From Nocardioides sp. (lineage in GTDB: Bacteria; Actinomycetota; Actinomycetes; Propionibacteriales; Nocardioidaceae): a stretch of DNA of 8,391 nt. The notes beneath the pieces were generated by a model. That model was given only the letters and a program-made list of their open reading frames with translations. It had not been told where the DNA came from and ran no database searches. Shown one piece after another: positions 1 to 6,174 of this stretch (its first letter is position 1; each line of letters begins with the position of its first letter). Location of the stretch: positions 1-8,391 of the forward strand of contig JASLDK010000140.1 of NCBI GenBank assembly GCA_030145945.1, in the 5' to 3' direction. Made by a program: the position numbers and the translations under genes.

Positions 1-325
1 CGTCACCGGGGGCTTCAACGTCTTCCCGCGGGAGGTCGAGGACGTCATCGCCGAGCACCCGGCCATCGCCCAGGTCGGCGTCATCGGCACGCCGCACGAG
101 AAGTTCGGTGAGGCCGTGACCGCCGTCGTCGTCCTCCGCGAGGGCCACGAGCTGACCGACGAGGTGGTCGCGGAGATCAAGGACGCCGTCAAGGAACGCA
201 AGGGCTCGGTGCAGTCGCCCAAGGACGTCATCGCGGTCGACGCCCTGCCGCTCACCGCGCTCGGCAAGCCCGACAAGAAGGCGCTGCGGGCCCAGTTCTG
301 GACGGGTGGCCGCTCGATCGGCTGA
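1..325 (+). CDS. AMP-binding acyl-CoA ligase, C-terminal fragment (5' end outside window)
   Basis: This is the last ~107 codons of an adenylate-forming acyl-CoA synthetase (fatty acid + ATP + CoA to acyl-CoA), read in the frame beginning at base 2; the start lies upstream of the window. It opens with VTGGFNVFPREVEDVI, the end of the A8 hinge motif where the C-terminal lid begins. It continues with HPAIAQVGVIGTPHEKFGEAV and ends with the A10 motif LPLTALGKPDKKALRA, whose GK lysine is the adenylation lysine of the family. The reading frame therefore extends upstream of the GTG at 116, which is internal and not a start. The tail FWTGGRSIG resembles several actinobacterial FadD proteins, but the substrate cannot be assigned from the lid domain alone. 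It differs from the FadD19 homologue downstream and, from memory, does not look like FadD17. It converges on the gene ending at 348, with 22 bases between stops. Confidence 0.9.
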   Translation, partial: VTGGFNVFPREVEDVIAEHPAIAQVGVIGTPHEKFGEAVTAVVVLREGHELTDEVVAEIKDAVKERKGSVQSPKDVIAVDALPLTALGKPDKKALRAQFWTGGRSIG

Positions 326-331
326 CCGAAC

Positions 332-359
332 GCACCCGGGTACGCCGTCAGCGGGGTGC
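332..359. terminator. weak hairpin between convergent genes
   Basis: GCACCC at 332-337 can pair with GGGTGC at 354-359 around a 16-base loop. It lies in the 22-base gap between the acyl-CoA ligase stop and the convergent membrane-protein gene, and runs into the end of the latter. There is no U-tract and the stem is only 6 bp, so a terminator role is a weak inference from position. Confidence 0.2.
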
Positions 360-1046
360 CTCGCCGCGCAGCCGGTCCCAGACCCGGGCAGGCACGCGGT
401 CGAGCAGGGCGTCCATCATGCGCAGCTTCGCCTCGACCTCCCCCGGCCCGTGGTGTCCGTCGCGGATGACGAGGAGCGAGTCACCGGTGATGCGCCAGGC
501 GACGCCGGCGTGGTGGCGCATCACGTCGCGGACGTCGGAGAGCAGGACGTCGGCGGCGAACTCGGGCGAAGGCGAGTGGACGGTGAAGAAGTCGTCGAAC
601 TCGGGATCACCGATCAGGATGTCGTTGCCGGTGATGGCGTCGACCCACCGACGCATCATGGTGGTCGGTCCGATGGAGAGATCGGGCGCGGACACGCCCA
701 GGTTCAGTGCGACCACCGAACACGTGTGGCGTTGGGTGCTGTCCCCGGAGCCGGTCGTGTAGGCGTAGTCGAAGGCGGTGAAGGGTCGGCCGTCGTACTG
801 GCCGACGATCACGTTCGTTGCCTGCCGGGAGCGTCCCCGTTCGAACGGGGGTCCCGCAAACCGGTCGACGAGGGAGGGGTCCTGCGGGCGGAATCCCCAC
901 TCTCGTTCGTTGGCGAGTCCGACCAGTTGTTGCCGGCGCTGCTCCGCCGCCCTCTGTGTGCGTGAGATCGACACCACGACGAGTGCGATGACACCGACGG
1001 CGGCGCCGAAGGCCAGGACGACGAACAGGAAGATCAGTGACGACAC
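348..1046 (-). CDS. membrane-anchored protein of unknown function
   Basis: A 232-residue protein with no function I recognise. Residues 3-27 form one hydrophobic segment (LIFLFVVLAFGAAVGVIALVVV) followed by Arg-rich SISRTQRAAEQRR, the pattern of a single-pass N-terminal anchor with a cytoplasmic soluble domain. That domain contains EREWGFRPQDPSLVDRF (48-63), NVIVGQYDGRPFTAFDYAYTT (78-98, which looks like beta strands) and a C-terminal helix ending DRVPARVWDRLRGEA. From memory, similar small actinobacterial proteins carry the G-x-x-G-R-x-F-x-A-F-D-Y-x-Y block without assigned role. The GTG at 1046 is chosen over the more upstream GTG at 1094. GGGAGGA lies 7 bases before it, and starting there places the membrane segment at the very N-terminus, whereas the longer form would add 16 Pro/Glu-rich residues. 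It is divergent from the HAD gene and convergent with the acyl-CoA ligase. Confidence 0.8.
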   Translation of the reverse strand: MSSLIFLFVVLAFGAAVGVIALVVVSISRTQRAAEQRRQQLVGLANEREWGFRPQDPSLVDRFAGPPFERGRSRQATNVIVGQYDGRPFTAFDYAYTTGSGDSTQRHTCSVVALNLGVSAPDLSIGPTTMMRRWVDAITGNDILIGDPEFDDFFTVHSPSPEFAADVLLSDVRDVMRHHAGVAWRITGDSLLVIRDGHHGPGEVEAKLRMMDALLDRVPARVWDRLRGEAPR

Positions 1047-1053
1047 TCCGGCA

Positions 1054-1060
1054 TCCTCCC
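1054..1060 (-). promoter_or_regulatory. ribosome binding site deciding the start at 1046
   Basis: On the minus strand GGGAGGA is followed by 7 bases and GTG (1046-1044). This is the clearest Shine-Dalgarno sequence among the genes here and favours the 232-residue form of the membrane protein over the longer form starting at 1094. Confidence 0.65.
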
Positions 1061-1120
1061 CAGGATGCGGCGCCTCAACCCGCGGGGTCGCCACGTTCGG
1101 CTGAGACCGGTCGCAACGGA

Positions 1121-1126
1121 TAGCGT
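1121..1126 (+). promoter_or_regulatory. -10 box of a probable leaderless promoter (HAD gene)
   Basis: TAGCGT ends 6 bases before the ATG at 1133, so transcription would begin at or next to the start codon. No purine-rich ribosome binding site lies in front of this ATG. No convincing -35 hexamer was found at 16-18 bp spacing. The call rests on the -10 match and on the same geometry before three other genes in this window. Confidence 0.45.
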
Positions 1127-1132
1127 GCGGTC

Positions 1133-1753
1133 ATGACGGATCTCGTCGTCGGGTTCGATCTCGACCTGACCCTCATCGACACCGTGCCCGGGTTCCGAGA
1201 CGTGCTCACGGAGCTCGGTCGGGAGCTCGGCATGGCCTTTCCTGTGGACGAGATGACGAGGAAACTCGGCCCACCGCTGGACCTGCTGCTCGCGCCCTAC
1301 CTCGACGTCGACGCGATCCCAGCGGCGGGGGACCGGTTCCGGGAGCTCTATCCCCACCATGCGATCACCAACGTCCCGGTGTTGCCCGGAGCACATGACG
1401 CGATCGCTGCGGTACGACGCCATGGCGGTCGAGTCGTCGTGGTCACCGGCAAGTTCGCTGCCAATGCCCAGCTCCACGTGGACCACACCGGTCTCGACAT
1501 CGACCTGCTCGAGGGCTGGGTGTGGGGCGTCGGCAAGGCTGACGCGCTGCGACGTGAGGGCGCCTCGATCTACGTCGGCGACCACGTGCACGACGTCGAG
1601 GGTGCACTGGCAGCCGGCGTCACGAGCGTCTCGGTGCTCACCGGTGGATGCACGGAGGACGAGCTCAGGGACGCTGGCACCGACGTGGTGCTGGCCGGCC
1701 TGACGGAGTTCCCGACCTGGCTCGACCAGCACCTCGCCTCGGTGGATCGCTGA
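1133..1753 (+). CDS. HAD-superfamily phosphatase (phosphoglycolate phosphatase-like)
   Basis: A 206-residue haloacid dehalogenase-fold hydrolase, predicted cytosolic and Mg-dependent. All four HAD motifs are visible: motif I FDLDLT with nucleophile D9 and acid/base D11, motif II VVVVTGK with T105, motif III lysine K135 in VGKADALR, and motif IV VGDHVHD with D150 and D154. A helical C1-type cap fits residues ~15-85, between motifs I and II. Length and order match Gph/phosphonatase-type phosphatases. The substrate is unknown: phosphoglycolate, nucleotide monophosphates or another small phosphoester are all possible. The ATG at 1133 is used because it sits just before the motif I strand and 6 bases after a TAGCGT box. 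It is convergent with echA19, only 9 bases separating the two stop codons, and divergent from the membrane-protein gene. Nothing ties it to steroid metabolism except position. Confidence 0.9.
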   Translation: MTDLVVGFDLDLTLIDTVPGFRDVLTELGRELGMAFPVDEMTRKLGPPLDLLLAPYLDVDAIPAAGDRFRELYPHHAITNVPVLPGAHDAIAAVRRHGGRVVVVTGKFAANAQLHVDHTGLDIDLLEGWVWGVGKADALRREGASIYVGDHVHDVEGALAAGVTSVSVLTGGCTEDELRDAGTDVVLAGLTEFPTWLDQHLASVDR

Positions 1754-1762
1754 TCGGTCGGG

Positions 1763-2575
1763 TCAACGTCCCTGGAACTGCGGTGCCCGCTTCTCAAGGA
1801 ACGCCCGCGGGCCTTCCTTGGCGTCATCGGAGGAGAACACGGCAGCGCCGACCTTGGCGTCGTCAGCCCAGCACTCCTCCTCGTGCTTGCCCTCGGAGTC
1901 ACGCATGGTCTTGAGGATGGCCTGGACCGCGAGGGGGCCGTTGGCGGCGATCATGTCGGCGATCTCGTGGGCCTTGGCGAGCGCGGCCCCGTCGGGGACG
2001 ACATGGCCGATCAGGCCGAGTTCCTTGGCCTCCGGGGCAAGCAGGGTGCGGCCGGTGAGCAGGAGTTCAGCGGCCACCGTGTAGGGGATCTGCCGGGGGA
2101 GTCGGACCGCGGAGCCACCCATCGGGTAGAGCGACCAACGTGCCTCGGCGACGCCGAACTTGGCGGACTCGCCGGCAACCCGGATGTCGGTTCCCTGCAG
2201 GATCTCGGTGCCACCGGCGATCGCTGGCCCCTCGACCGCAGCGATCAGGGGCTTGGTGAGCCGGAAGCCCTTCAGCAGGCCCTTGATCACGGTCGGGTCA
2301 TAGCTGCCGTCCTCGAAGCTGTCCGACGGCGGCTTCTCGTCGGCCTGCTTGAGATCCATGCCCGCGCAGAAGTAGCCGCCCGCGCCGGTCAGGATGCAGA
2401 CCCGGATCTCGGGATCGGAGTTCACCCGATCCCAGGCGTCCTCCATGATCCGCAACATCGCCGACGACAGCGCATTGCGCCGTTCCGGGCGGTTCATGGT
2501 GACGATCAGCTTGTGGCCGTCCTGCTCGACGAGGCAGTCGGGAGTCGTGCGTTCAGGAGTCTGTGTGCCGGACAT
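1763..2575 (-). CDS. echA19: enoyl-CoA hydratase, EchA19-like (sterol side-chain degradation)
   Basis: A 270-residue crotonase-fold protein, predicted to add water across the double bond of a steroid side-chain enoyl-CoA. The first oxyanion-hole segment is GAGGYFCAGMDL (64-75) and the second is EGPAIAGGTEILQGTD (115-130). Both glutamates of active hydratases are present: E124 in GGTE and E144 in FGVAEARWSLYPMGG. Long stretches (KPLIAAVEGPAIAGGTEIL, IRVAGESAKFG, SDDAKEGPRAF, EKRAP) match Mycobacterium tuberculosis EchA19 (Rv3516) as I remember it. That enzyme hydrates 3-oxo-chol-4,22-diene-24-oyl-CoA. The divergent arrangement with fadD19 is also the mycobacterial one. The ATG at 2575 is preferred over the in-frame GTG at 2584 because a TAGCGT box ends 7 bases before it, and the GTG would lie inside that box. 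Regulation is probably through the KstR-type operator at 2598-2611. Confidence 0.93.
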   Translation of the reverse strand: MSGTQTPERTTPDCLVEQDGHKLIVTMNRPERRNALSSAMLRIMEDAWDRVNSDPEIRVCILTGAGGYFCAGMDLKQADEKPPSDSFEDGSYDPTVIKGLLKGFRLTKPLIAAVEGPAIAGGTEILQGTDIRVAGESAKFGVAEARWSLYPMGGSAVRLPRQIPYTVAAELLLTGRTLLAPEAKELGLIGHVVPDGAALAKAHEIADMIAANGPLAVQAILKTMRDSEGKHEEECWADDAKVGAAVFSSDDAKEGPRAFLEKRAPQFQGR

Positions 2576-2582
2576 GTGAACC

Positions 2583-2588
2583 ACGCTA
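2583..2588 (-). promoter_or_regulatory. -10 box of the echA19 leaderless promoter
   Basis: Read on the minus strand the hexamer is TAGCGT, 7 bases before the ATG at 2575. At a 17 bp spacing upstream lies TAGAAC (2611-2606), a weak -35 match that is itself part of the KstR-like palindrome. The alternative GTG start at 2584 would overlap this box. Confidence 0.5.
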
Positions 2589-2597
2589 GCGAAAAAG

Positions 2598-2611
2598 TGA
2601 AACGTGTTCTA
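2598..2611. promoter_or_regulatory. KstR-type operator
   Basis: TGAAACGTGTTCTA fits the published mycobacterial KstR consensus TNNAACNNGTTNNA at every fixed position, on both strands because the motif is palindromic. KstR is a TetR-family repressor of sterol catabolism, released by cholestenoyl-CoA-type ligands. The site lies between echA19 and fadD19, overlaps the first two bases of the fadD19 -10 box and covers the presumed echA19 -35 region, so a bound repressor should block both promoters. That this organism has a KstR orthologue is inferred; the regulator gene is not in the window. Confidence 0.8.
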
Positions 2612-2615
2612 GTCT
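2610..2615 (+). promoter_or_regulatory. -10 box of the fadD19 leaderless promoter
   Basis: TAGTCT ends 6 bases before the GTG at 2622, and no ribosome binding site can be seen before that start. The box overlaps the right end of the KstR-like palindrome, which explains how the gene could be repressed. No clear -35 element was found. Confidence 0.5.
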
Positions 2616-2621
2616 CGCGTC

Positions 2622-4262
2622 GTGGCCTTGAACATCGCCGATCTCTTCGAACACGCCGTCGACGCCGTCCCCGAGAAGCCTGCCGTGCAGGTCGGGGACG
2701 AGGTCATCTCCTTCGCGAAGCTGGAGTCCGAGTCCAACAAGCTGGCGCACTACCTGCAGGCACAGGGGATCGGAGTCGGCGATCATGTCGGCCTCTACGC
2801 CAAGAACAGCATCGAGCACGTGATCGCCCTGATCGCGATCCTCAAGGTGCGCGCCGTCGCCATCAACGTCAACTACCGCTACGTCGCCGGGGAGTTGGAA
2901 TACCTCTTCGACAACGCCGACCTCGTCGGCCTCGTCCATGACCGGGTGTACGCCGACCTCGTGGCCGAGGTGACGCCCAAGGTCGCGCCGATGAAGACGA
3001 TCATCGCGGTCCCGAACCCGTTGGAGCCGGACGACGCGAGCGACCTGACGCCCTTCGGTGGCGTGACGCTGGCGGACGCGCTCGCCGGCCAGTCCGACGT
3101 ACGCGACTTCGGGGAGCGCAGCCCCGACGACATCCACATCATCTACACCGGCGGCACCACCGGGTTCCCGAAGGGCGTCATGTGGCGTCACGAGGACTTC
3201 TGGCGGGTGCTCGGCGGCGGCATCGACTTCATGACCTCCGAGCCGCTCGAGGAGTTCGACCAGTCCAAGAAGGCCCTGCAGGACAGCCTGATCACGCTTC
3301 CACTGAGCCCGCTGATGCACGGCGGAGCGCAGGCCTCGCTGCTCATGCACCTCTTCGCCGGGCAGATCACCATCCTCGAGCCGAAGTTCGACCCGGTCCG
3401 CACCTGGGGCCTCGTCGACCAGCACGGCGTCCAGATGATGTTCATGACGGGTGATGCGATGGCCGTCCCGCTCATCGACGCCTACGAGGCCAGCCAGGGG
3501 ACCGACAGCCCGTTCAGCGGTCAGACGCTGTTCGCCATCGCCTCGAGCGCCGCGATCTTCTCCAAGTCCGTCAAGGAGCGCTGGATGAAGGCGTTCCCCA
3601 ACGCGGTCTTCACCGACTCCGTCGGCTCGTCGGAGACGGGCTTCCAGGGCACCGGCCTGCAGGACGCGAGCGCCCTGTCCACCGACGGACCGGTCATCTC
3701 GATCCCGCCGACCACGGTGATCATCGGCGACGACGACAAGCTGCTCGACCCCGCCACCGACATCGGCAGGATCGGCCGCACCGCGCGATCCGGCAACGTC
3801 CCGGTGGGCTACTACAAGGACCCCGAGAAGTCCGCCAAGACCTTCGTCGTGATCGACGGCGTCCGCTACTCCATCCCCGGCGACAACGCGCGGATCGAGG
3901 AGGGCAACCGGATCACCCTGCTCGGCCGCGGCTCGAACTGCATCAACACCGGTGGCGAGAAGGTCTACCCGGAGGAGGTGGAGCAGGCGATCAAGGCCCA
4001 CCCCGGCGTGTACGACGTCCTGGTGGTCGGCCTGCCCGACGAGAAGTTCGGCCAGGCGGTCGCCGCCGTCGTCGAGCAGCGCCCCGGGCACACCGTCGAG
4101 CTGGACGAGTTGCGTGCGTTCCTGCGCGCGCACCTGTCGGGCTACAAGTTGCCGCGTGCGTTGACGATCGTTCCGGAGATCCCGCGCAACGCCACGGGCA
4201 AGGCGCAGTACCCGCGCGCCAAGGAACTTGCGCTCGCTGCCCGCGAAGGAGCTGACGCCTGA
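2622..4262 (+). CDS. fadD19: steroid side-chain acyl-CoA ligase, FadD19-like
   Basis: A 546-residue ANL-superfamily ligase, nearly full family length (M. tuberculosis FadD19 is about 548). It is predicted to couple the C26 carboxylate of 3-oxocholestenoate, or a related sterol side-chain acid, to CoA using ATP. Core motifs occur in order: A3 YTGGTTGFPKG (175-185), A5 GSSETG (335-340), A7 PGD (419-421), A8 hinge GRGSNCINTGGEKVYPEEVE (436-455 region), and A10 PRNATGKAQYP with adenylation lysine K527. The N-terminus ALNIADLFEHAVDAVP and the blocks DFGERS, KGVMWRHED and MFMTGDAM closely match FadD19 (Rv3515c) as remembered. In Rhodococcus, FadD19 is needed for branched C24 sterol side chains. GTG at 2622 is the start: it reproduces the FadD19 N-terminus and follows a -10 box by 6 bases. 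It is divergent from echA19, and its stop overlaps the next start (TGATG), indicating one operon with the flavoprotein. Confidence 0.93.
   Translation: MALNIADLFEHAVDAVPEKPAVQVGDEVISFAKLESESNKLAHYLQAQGIGVGDHVGLYAKNSIEHVIALIAILKVRAVAINVNYRYVAGELEYLFDNADLVGLVHDRVYADLVAEVTPKVAPMKTIIAVPNPLEPDDASDLTPFGGVTLADALAGQSDVRDFGERSPDDIHIIYTGGTTGFPKGVMWRHEDFWRVLGGGIDFMTSEPLEEFDQSKKALQDSLITLPLSPLMHGGAQASLLMHLFAGQITILEPKFDPVRTWGLVDQHGVQMMFMTGDAMAVPLIDAYEASQGTDSPFSGQTLFAIASSAAIFSKSVKERWMKAFPNAVFTDSVGSSETGFQGTGLQDASALSTDGPVISIPPTTVIIGDDDKLLDPATDIGRIGRTARSGNVPVGYYKDPEKSAKTFVVIDGVRYSIPGDNARIEEGNRITLLGRGSNCINTGGEKVYPEEVEQAIKAHPGVYDVLVVGLPDEKFGQAVAAVVEQRPGHTVELDELRAFLRAHLSGYKLPRALTIVPEIPRNATGKAQYPRAKELALAAREGADA
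4245..4251 (+). promoter_or_regulatory. ribosome binding site inside the fadD19 3' end
   Basis: GAAGGAG ends 10 bases before the ATG at 4262. Together with the one-base stop/start overlap TGATG it supports coupled translation of the flavoprotein with fadD19. Confidence 0.55.
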
Positions 4263-5368
4263 TGCGCACCAACCTCTGCGAGACCTTCGGGATCGACTAC
4301 CCGATCTTCGCCTTCACCCCTTCCGAACACGTCGCCGCCGCAGTCTCCCGGGCGGGCGGACTCGGAGTCCTGGGCTGCGTCCGCTTCAACGACCCCGACG
4401 AGCTGGACCGGGTCCTCACGTGGATGGACGAGAACACCGACGGCAAGCCGTACGGCGTCGACGTCGTCATGCCGATGAAGGTGCCCACCGAGGGCACCTC
4501 GACCGACTTGTCGGCGTACATCCCCGACGACCACCGCAAGTTCGTCGACGAGACGCTCCTCAAGCTCGGCGTCCCGCCGCTGCCGGAGGGGGAGGGCCGC
4601 GAGGGCGTCCTCGGCTGGCTCCACTCGATGGCGCGATCGCACGTGGACGTCGCGCTGCAGCACCGGCCGGTTCTCATCGCCAACGCCCTCGGCACGCCGC
4701 CCAACGACGTCATCGCGGAATGCCAGGCAGCGGGCCTGAAGGTCGCCGCCCTCGCCGGTGCACCGAAGCACGCGCAGAGTCACGTCGCCAACGGCGTCGA
4801 CATCATCATCGCCCAGGGCTATGAGGCCGGCGGACACACCGGCGAGATCGCCAGCATGGTGCTCACTCCCGACATCGTCGACGCAGTCGGCCCCGACGTC
4901 CCCGTGCTGGGTGCCGGCGGCATCGGTTCGGGCCGTCAGATTGCGGCCTCCCTTGCGCTCGGAGCCCAGGGTGTCTGGACGGGATCGATCTGGCTCGGCA
5001 CCGAGGAATATCGGAACCTCGCCTCCAACAAGGGCTGGGAGACCGCCTTCCTGCGCGCAACGTCATCGGACACGGTGCGCACCCGGATCTACACCGGCAA
5101 GCCCGCTCGCCTGCTGAAGACCAAGTGGACACAGGCGTGGGACGAGGACGGTGCACCGGCACCCCTTCCGATGCCCTTGCAGAACCTGCTGGTCGCCGAC
5201 GCCCACAACCGGATCAACGCCTCGGGCGATCCGGACGTGATCTCCATGCCGATCGGTCAGATCGTCGGTCGGATGAACGAGGTGCGACCGGTCGCCGATG
5301 TCGTTGCGGACCTGGTCGCCGAGTTCCGAGCCACGGTCGAGAAGCTCGGTGGCATCGCAGGGATGTGA
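4262..5368 (+). CDS. nitronate monooxygenase / 2-nitropropane dioxygenase family flavoprotein
   Basis: A 368-residue TIM-barrel flavoprotein of the NMO family, predicted cytosolic and FMN-binding. Visible motifs are N-terminal IDYPIFAF (11-18), SRAGGLGVLG (29-38), AQGYEAGGHTGE (184-195) with H192 at the position of the NMO catalytic histidine, and the phosphate-binding GAGGIGSGRQIAASLALGA (217-235) followed by VWTGSIWL. ATSSDTVRTRIYTGKPARLLKTKWT (266-290) is typical of a long actinobacterial subgroup; from memory M. tuberculosis Rv1533 is closer than the shorter Rv3553 (IpdC). IpdC shows that such proteins can act as steroid-ring reductases rather than on nitronates. The start overlaps the fadD19 stop by one base, so the two are co-transcribed and probably share KstR-type control. 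The substrate is unknown; action on a CoA-activated sterol intermediate is inferred from context only, and nitronate detoxification remains possible. Confidence 0.88.
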   Translation: MRTNLCETFGIDYPIFAFTPSEHVAAAVSRAGGLGVLGCVRFNDPDELDRVLTWMDENTDGKPYGVDVVMPMKVPTEGTSTDLSAYIPDDHRKFVDETLLKLGVPPLPEGEGREGVLGWLHSMARSHVDVALQHRPVLIANALGTPPNDVIAECQAAGLKVAALAGAPKHAQSHVANGVDIIIAQGYEAGGHTGEIASMVLTPDIVDAVGPDVPVLGAGGIGSGRQIAASLALGAQGVWTGSIWLGTEEYRNLASNKGWETAFLRATSSDTVRTRIYTGKPARLLKTKWTQAWDEDGAPAPLPMPLQNLLVADAHNRINASGDPDVISMPIGQIVGRMNEVRPVADVVADLVAEFRATVEKLGGIAGM

Positions 5369-5391
5369 CGCAGGGCGATCCGGGGCCGGGC

Positions 5392-5397
5392 TAGGTT
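5392..5397 (+). promoter_or_regulatory. -10 box of a probable leaderless promoter (SDR gene)
   Basis: TAGGTT ends 6 bases before the ATG at 5404, in the 35-base gap after the flavoprotein gene. No ribosome binding site or clear -35 is seen. This suggests the SDR has its own promoter, although read-through from the fadD19 operon is also possible. Confidence 0.45.
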
Positions 5398-5403
5398 GGG
5401 CCC

Positions 5404-6057
5404 ATGAGTCGCAACGTGCTGATCGCCGGAGCCGGACCTGGAGTGAGCGGTTCGCTCGCCCGCCTGTACGCCGCAGAGGGTGGCTCTGTCGGTCTGCTCG
5501 GGGCCGACGAGGACGTGCTCACGCAGTTGCGCGGAGACGTTGAAGCGGCCGGCGCAATTGGTGGATCGGCGGTCGTCGATCTCACGGACGATGCTGCCAC
5601 GCGCGCCGCTGTGTCGCGGATGGGGGAGCAGGTCGGGCACTTCGACGTCGTGCACTTCAACCCGTCGGCGTACCGCGAGAAGAATCCGCTGACCCTCACT
5701 CCCGACGAACTGCTCGAGGACGTTCGACTCGGTGTCGGCGCCCTCCTGTCCCTCGTCCAGGCGGCCCGACCGTTCATGGGATCGGGCGGGCGGATCACGG
5801 TCACCGGGAGCATGGCTGCTGACTCTCCCTGGCACGGCGCCGCGTCGCTGGGCGTGCAGAAGGCCGCCGTCCAGAACCTCGTGCACAGCATCGACGCCAC
5901 CTTGAAGGGCGACGGCATCCGGGCGGTGTCGGTGACGGTTCGCGGTCTCCTCAAGAAGGAGGGGCCGTTCGCCCCGGACAACGTGGCGCGGGCGCTGCGG
6001 GAGGCGATCGACCAGGACGAGACGGACTGGCGTACGGAGATCCCCTACACCGGCTGA
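5404..6057 (+). CDS. atypical short-chain dehydrogenase/reductase lacking the catalytic tyrosine
   Basis: A 217-residue Rossmann-fold protein of the SDR superfamily, slightly short for a classical SDR (about 250). The dinucleotide-binding loop is GAGPGVSG (9-16), a variant of TGxxxGIG, after strand NVLIA. Aspartate follows in VVDLTDD (57-63). The usual NNAG after strand 4 is replaced by NPSA (86-89). S136 in TVTGSMAA fits the catalytic serine and K153 the catalytic lysine, but the YxxxK tyrosine is leucine (L149 in ASLGVQKAA). I recall an actinobacterial SDR group with ASLxVxKAALRNL at this place, so the loss looks like a family trait and not an error. It may be a reductase using another acid, or a binding or regulatory protein; the substrate is unknown. 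The reading frame is intact. The ATG at 5404 immediately precedes the first beta strand. Confidence 0.85.
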   Translation: MSRNVLIAGAGPGVSGSLARLYAAEGGSVGLLGADEDVLTQLRGDVEAAGAIGGSAVVDLTDDAATRAAVSRMGEQVGHFDVVHFNPSAYREKNPLTLTPDELLEDVRLGVGALLSLVQAARPFMGSGGRITVTGSMAADSPWHGAASLGVQKAAVQNLVHSIDATLKGDGIRAVSVTVRGLLKKEGPFAPDNVARALREAIDQDETDWRTEIPYTG

Positions 6058-6078
6058 GGGTGTCACCCCTCGACCTGG

Positions 6079-6106
6079 CGGGAAACGAGTGCTCGACGGC
6101 TTCCCG
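6079..6106. terminator. possible hairpin after the SDR gene
   Basis: CGGGAA (6079-6084) pairs with TTCCCG (6101-6106), and the 16-base loop can itself form CGAG-TG-CTCG (6086-6095). It lies 22 bases after the SDR stop, in the 117-base gap before the LVIVD gene. No U-tract follows. It could be a weak terminator or an operator-like inverted repeat for the downstream gene. The rest of 6058-6174 shows no promoter I can defend. Confidence 0.3.
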
Positions 6107-6174
6107 GAATCCGTGGGAGGGTGGCGCGACAGGGCGAGCACATGGGGTGTCGCCCTCGTGTCCGAGGGGATCGC

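Noticed and set aside
116..325. Independent 69-residue ORF
   Set aside because: The same frame is open to the window edge and encodes continuous acyl-CoA ligase motifs upstream, so this is the end of a larger gene.
306..965. Long plus-strand open frame of 219 codons opposite the membrane-protein gene
   Set aside because: It is antisense to a gene with a ribosome site, membrane segment and sensible composition; its translation is low-complexity with no domain, as expected for shadow frames in GC-rich DNA.
1754..1762. Terminator between the HAD and echA19 genes
   Set aside because: Only 9 bases separate the two stops and no convincing hairpin with a U-tract could be built around them.
1883..2941. 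352-codon plus-strand open frame covering echA19 antisense and the fadD19 start
   Set aside because: It runs straight through the divergent promoter region and out of frame into fadD19; no protein features.
2586..4133. 515-codon minus-strand open frame opposite fadD19
   Set aside because: It mirrors the codon bias of fadD19, is rich in Asp/Val/Arg/Gly/His with no domain, and lies opposite an unmistakable ANL ligase. Not a genuine overlapping gene.
4262..5368. Naming the flavoprotein ipdC
   Set aside because: It is longer and its subgroup motifs recall Rv1533 more than Rv3553, and no C/D-ring genes (ipdAB, echA20, fadE30) are in the window.
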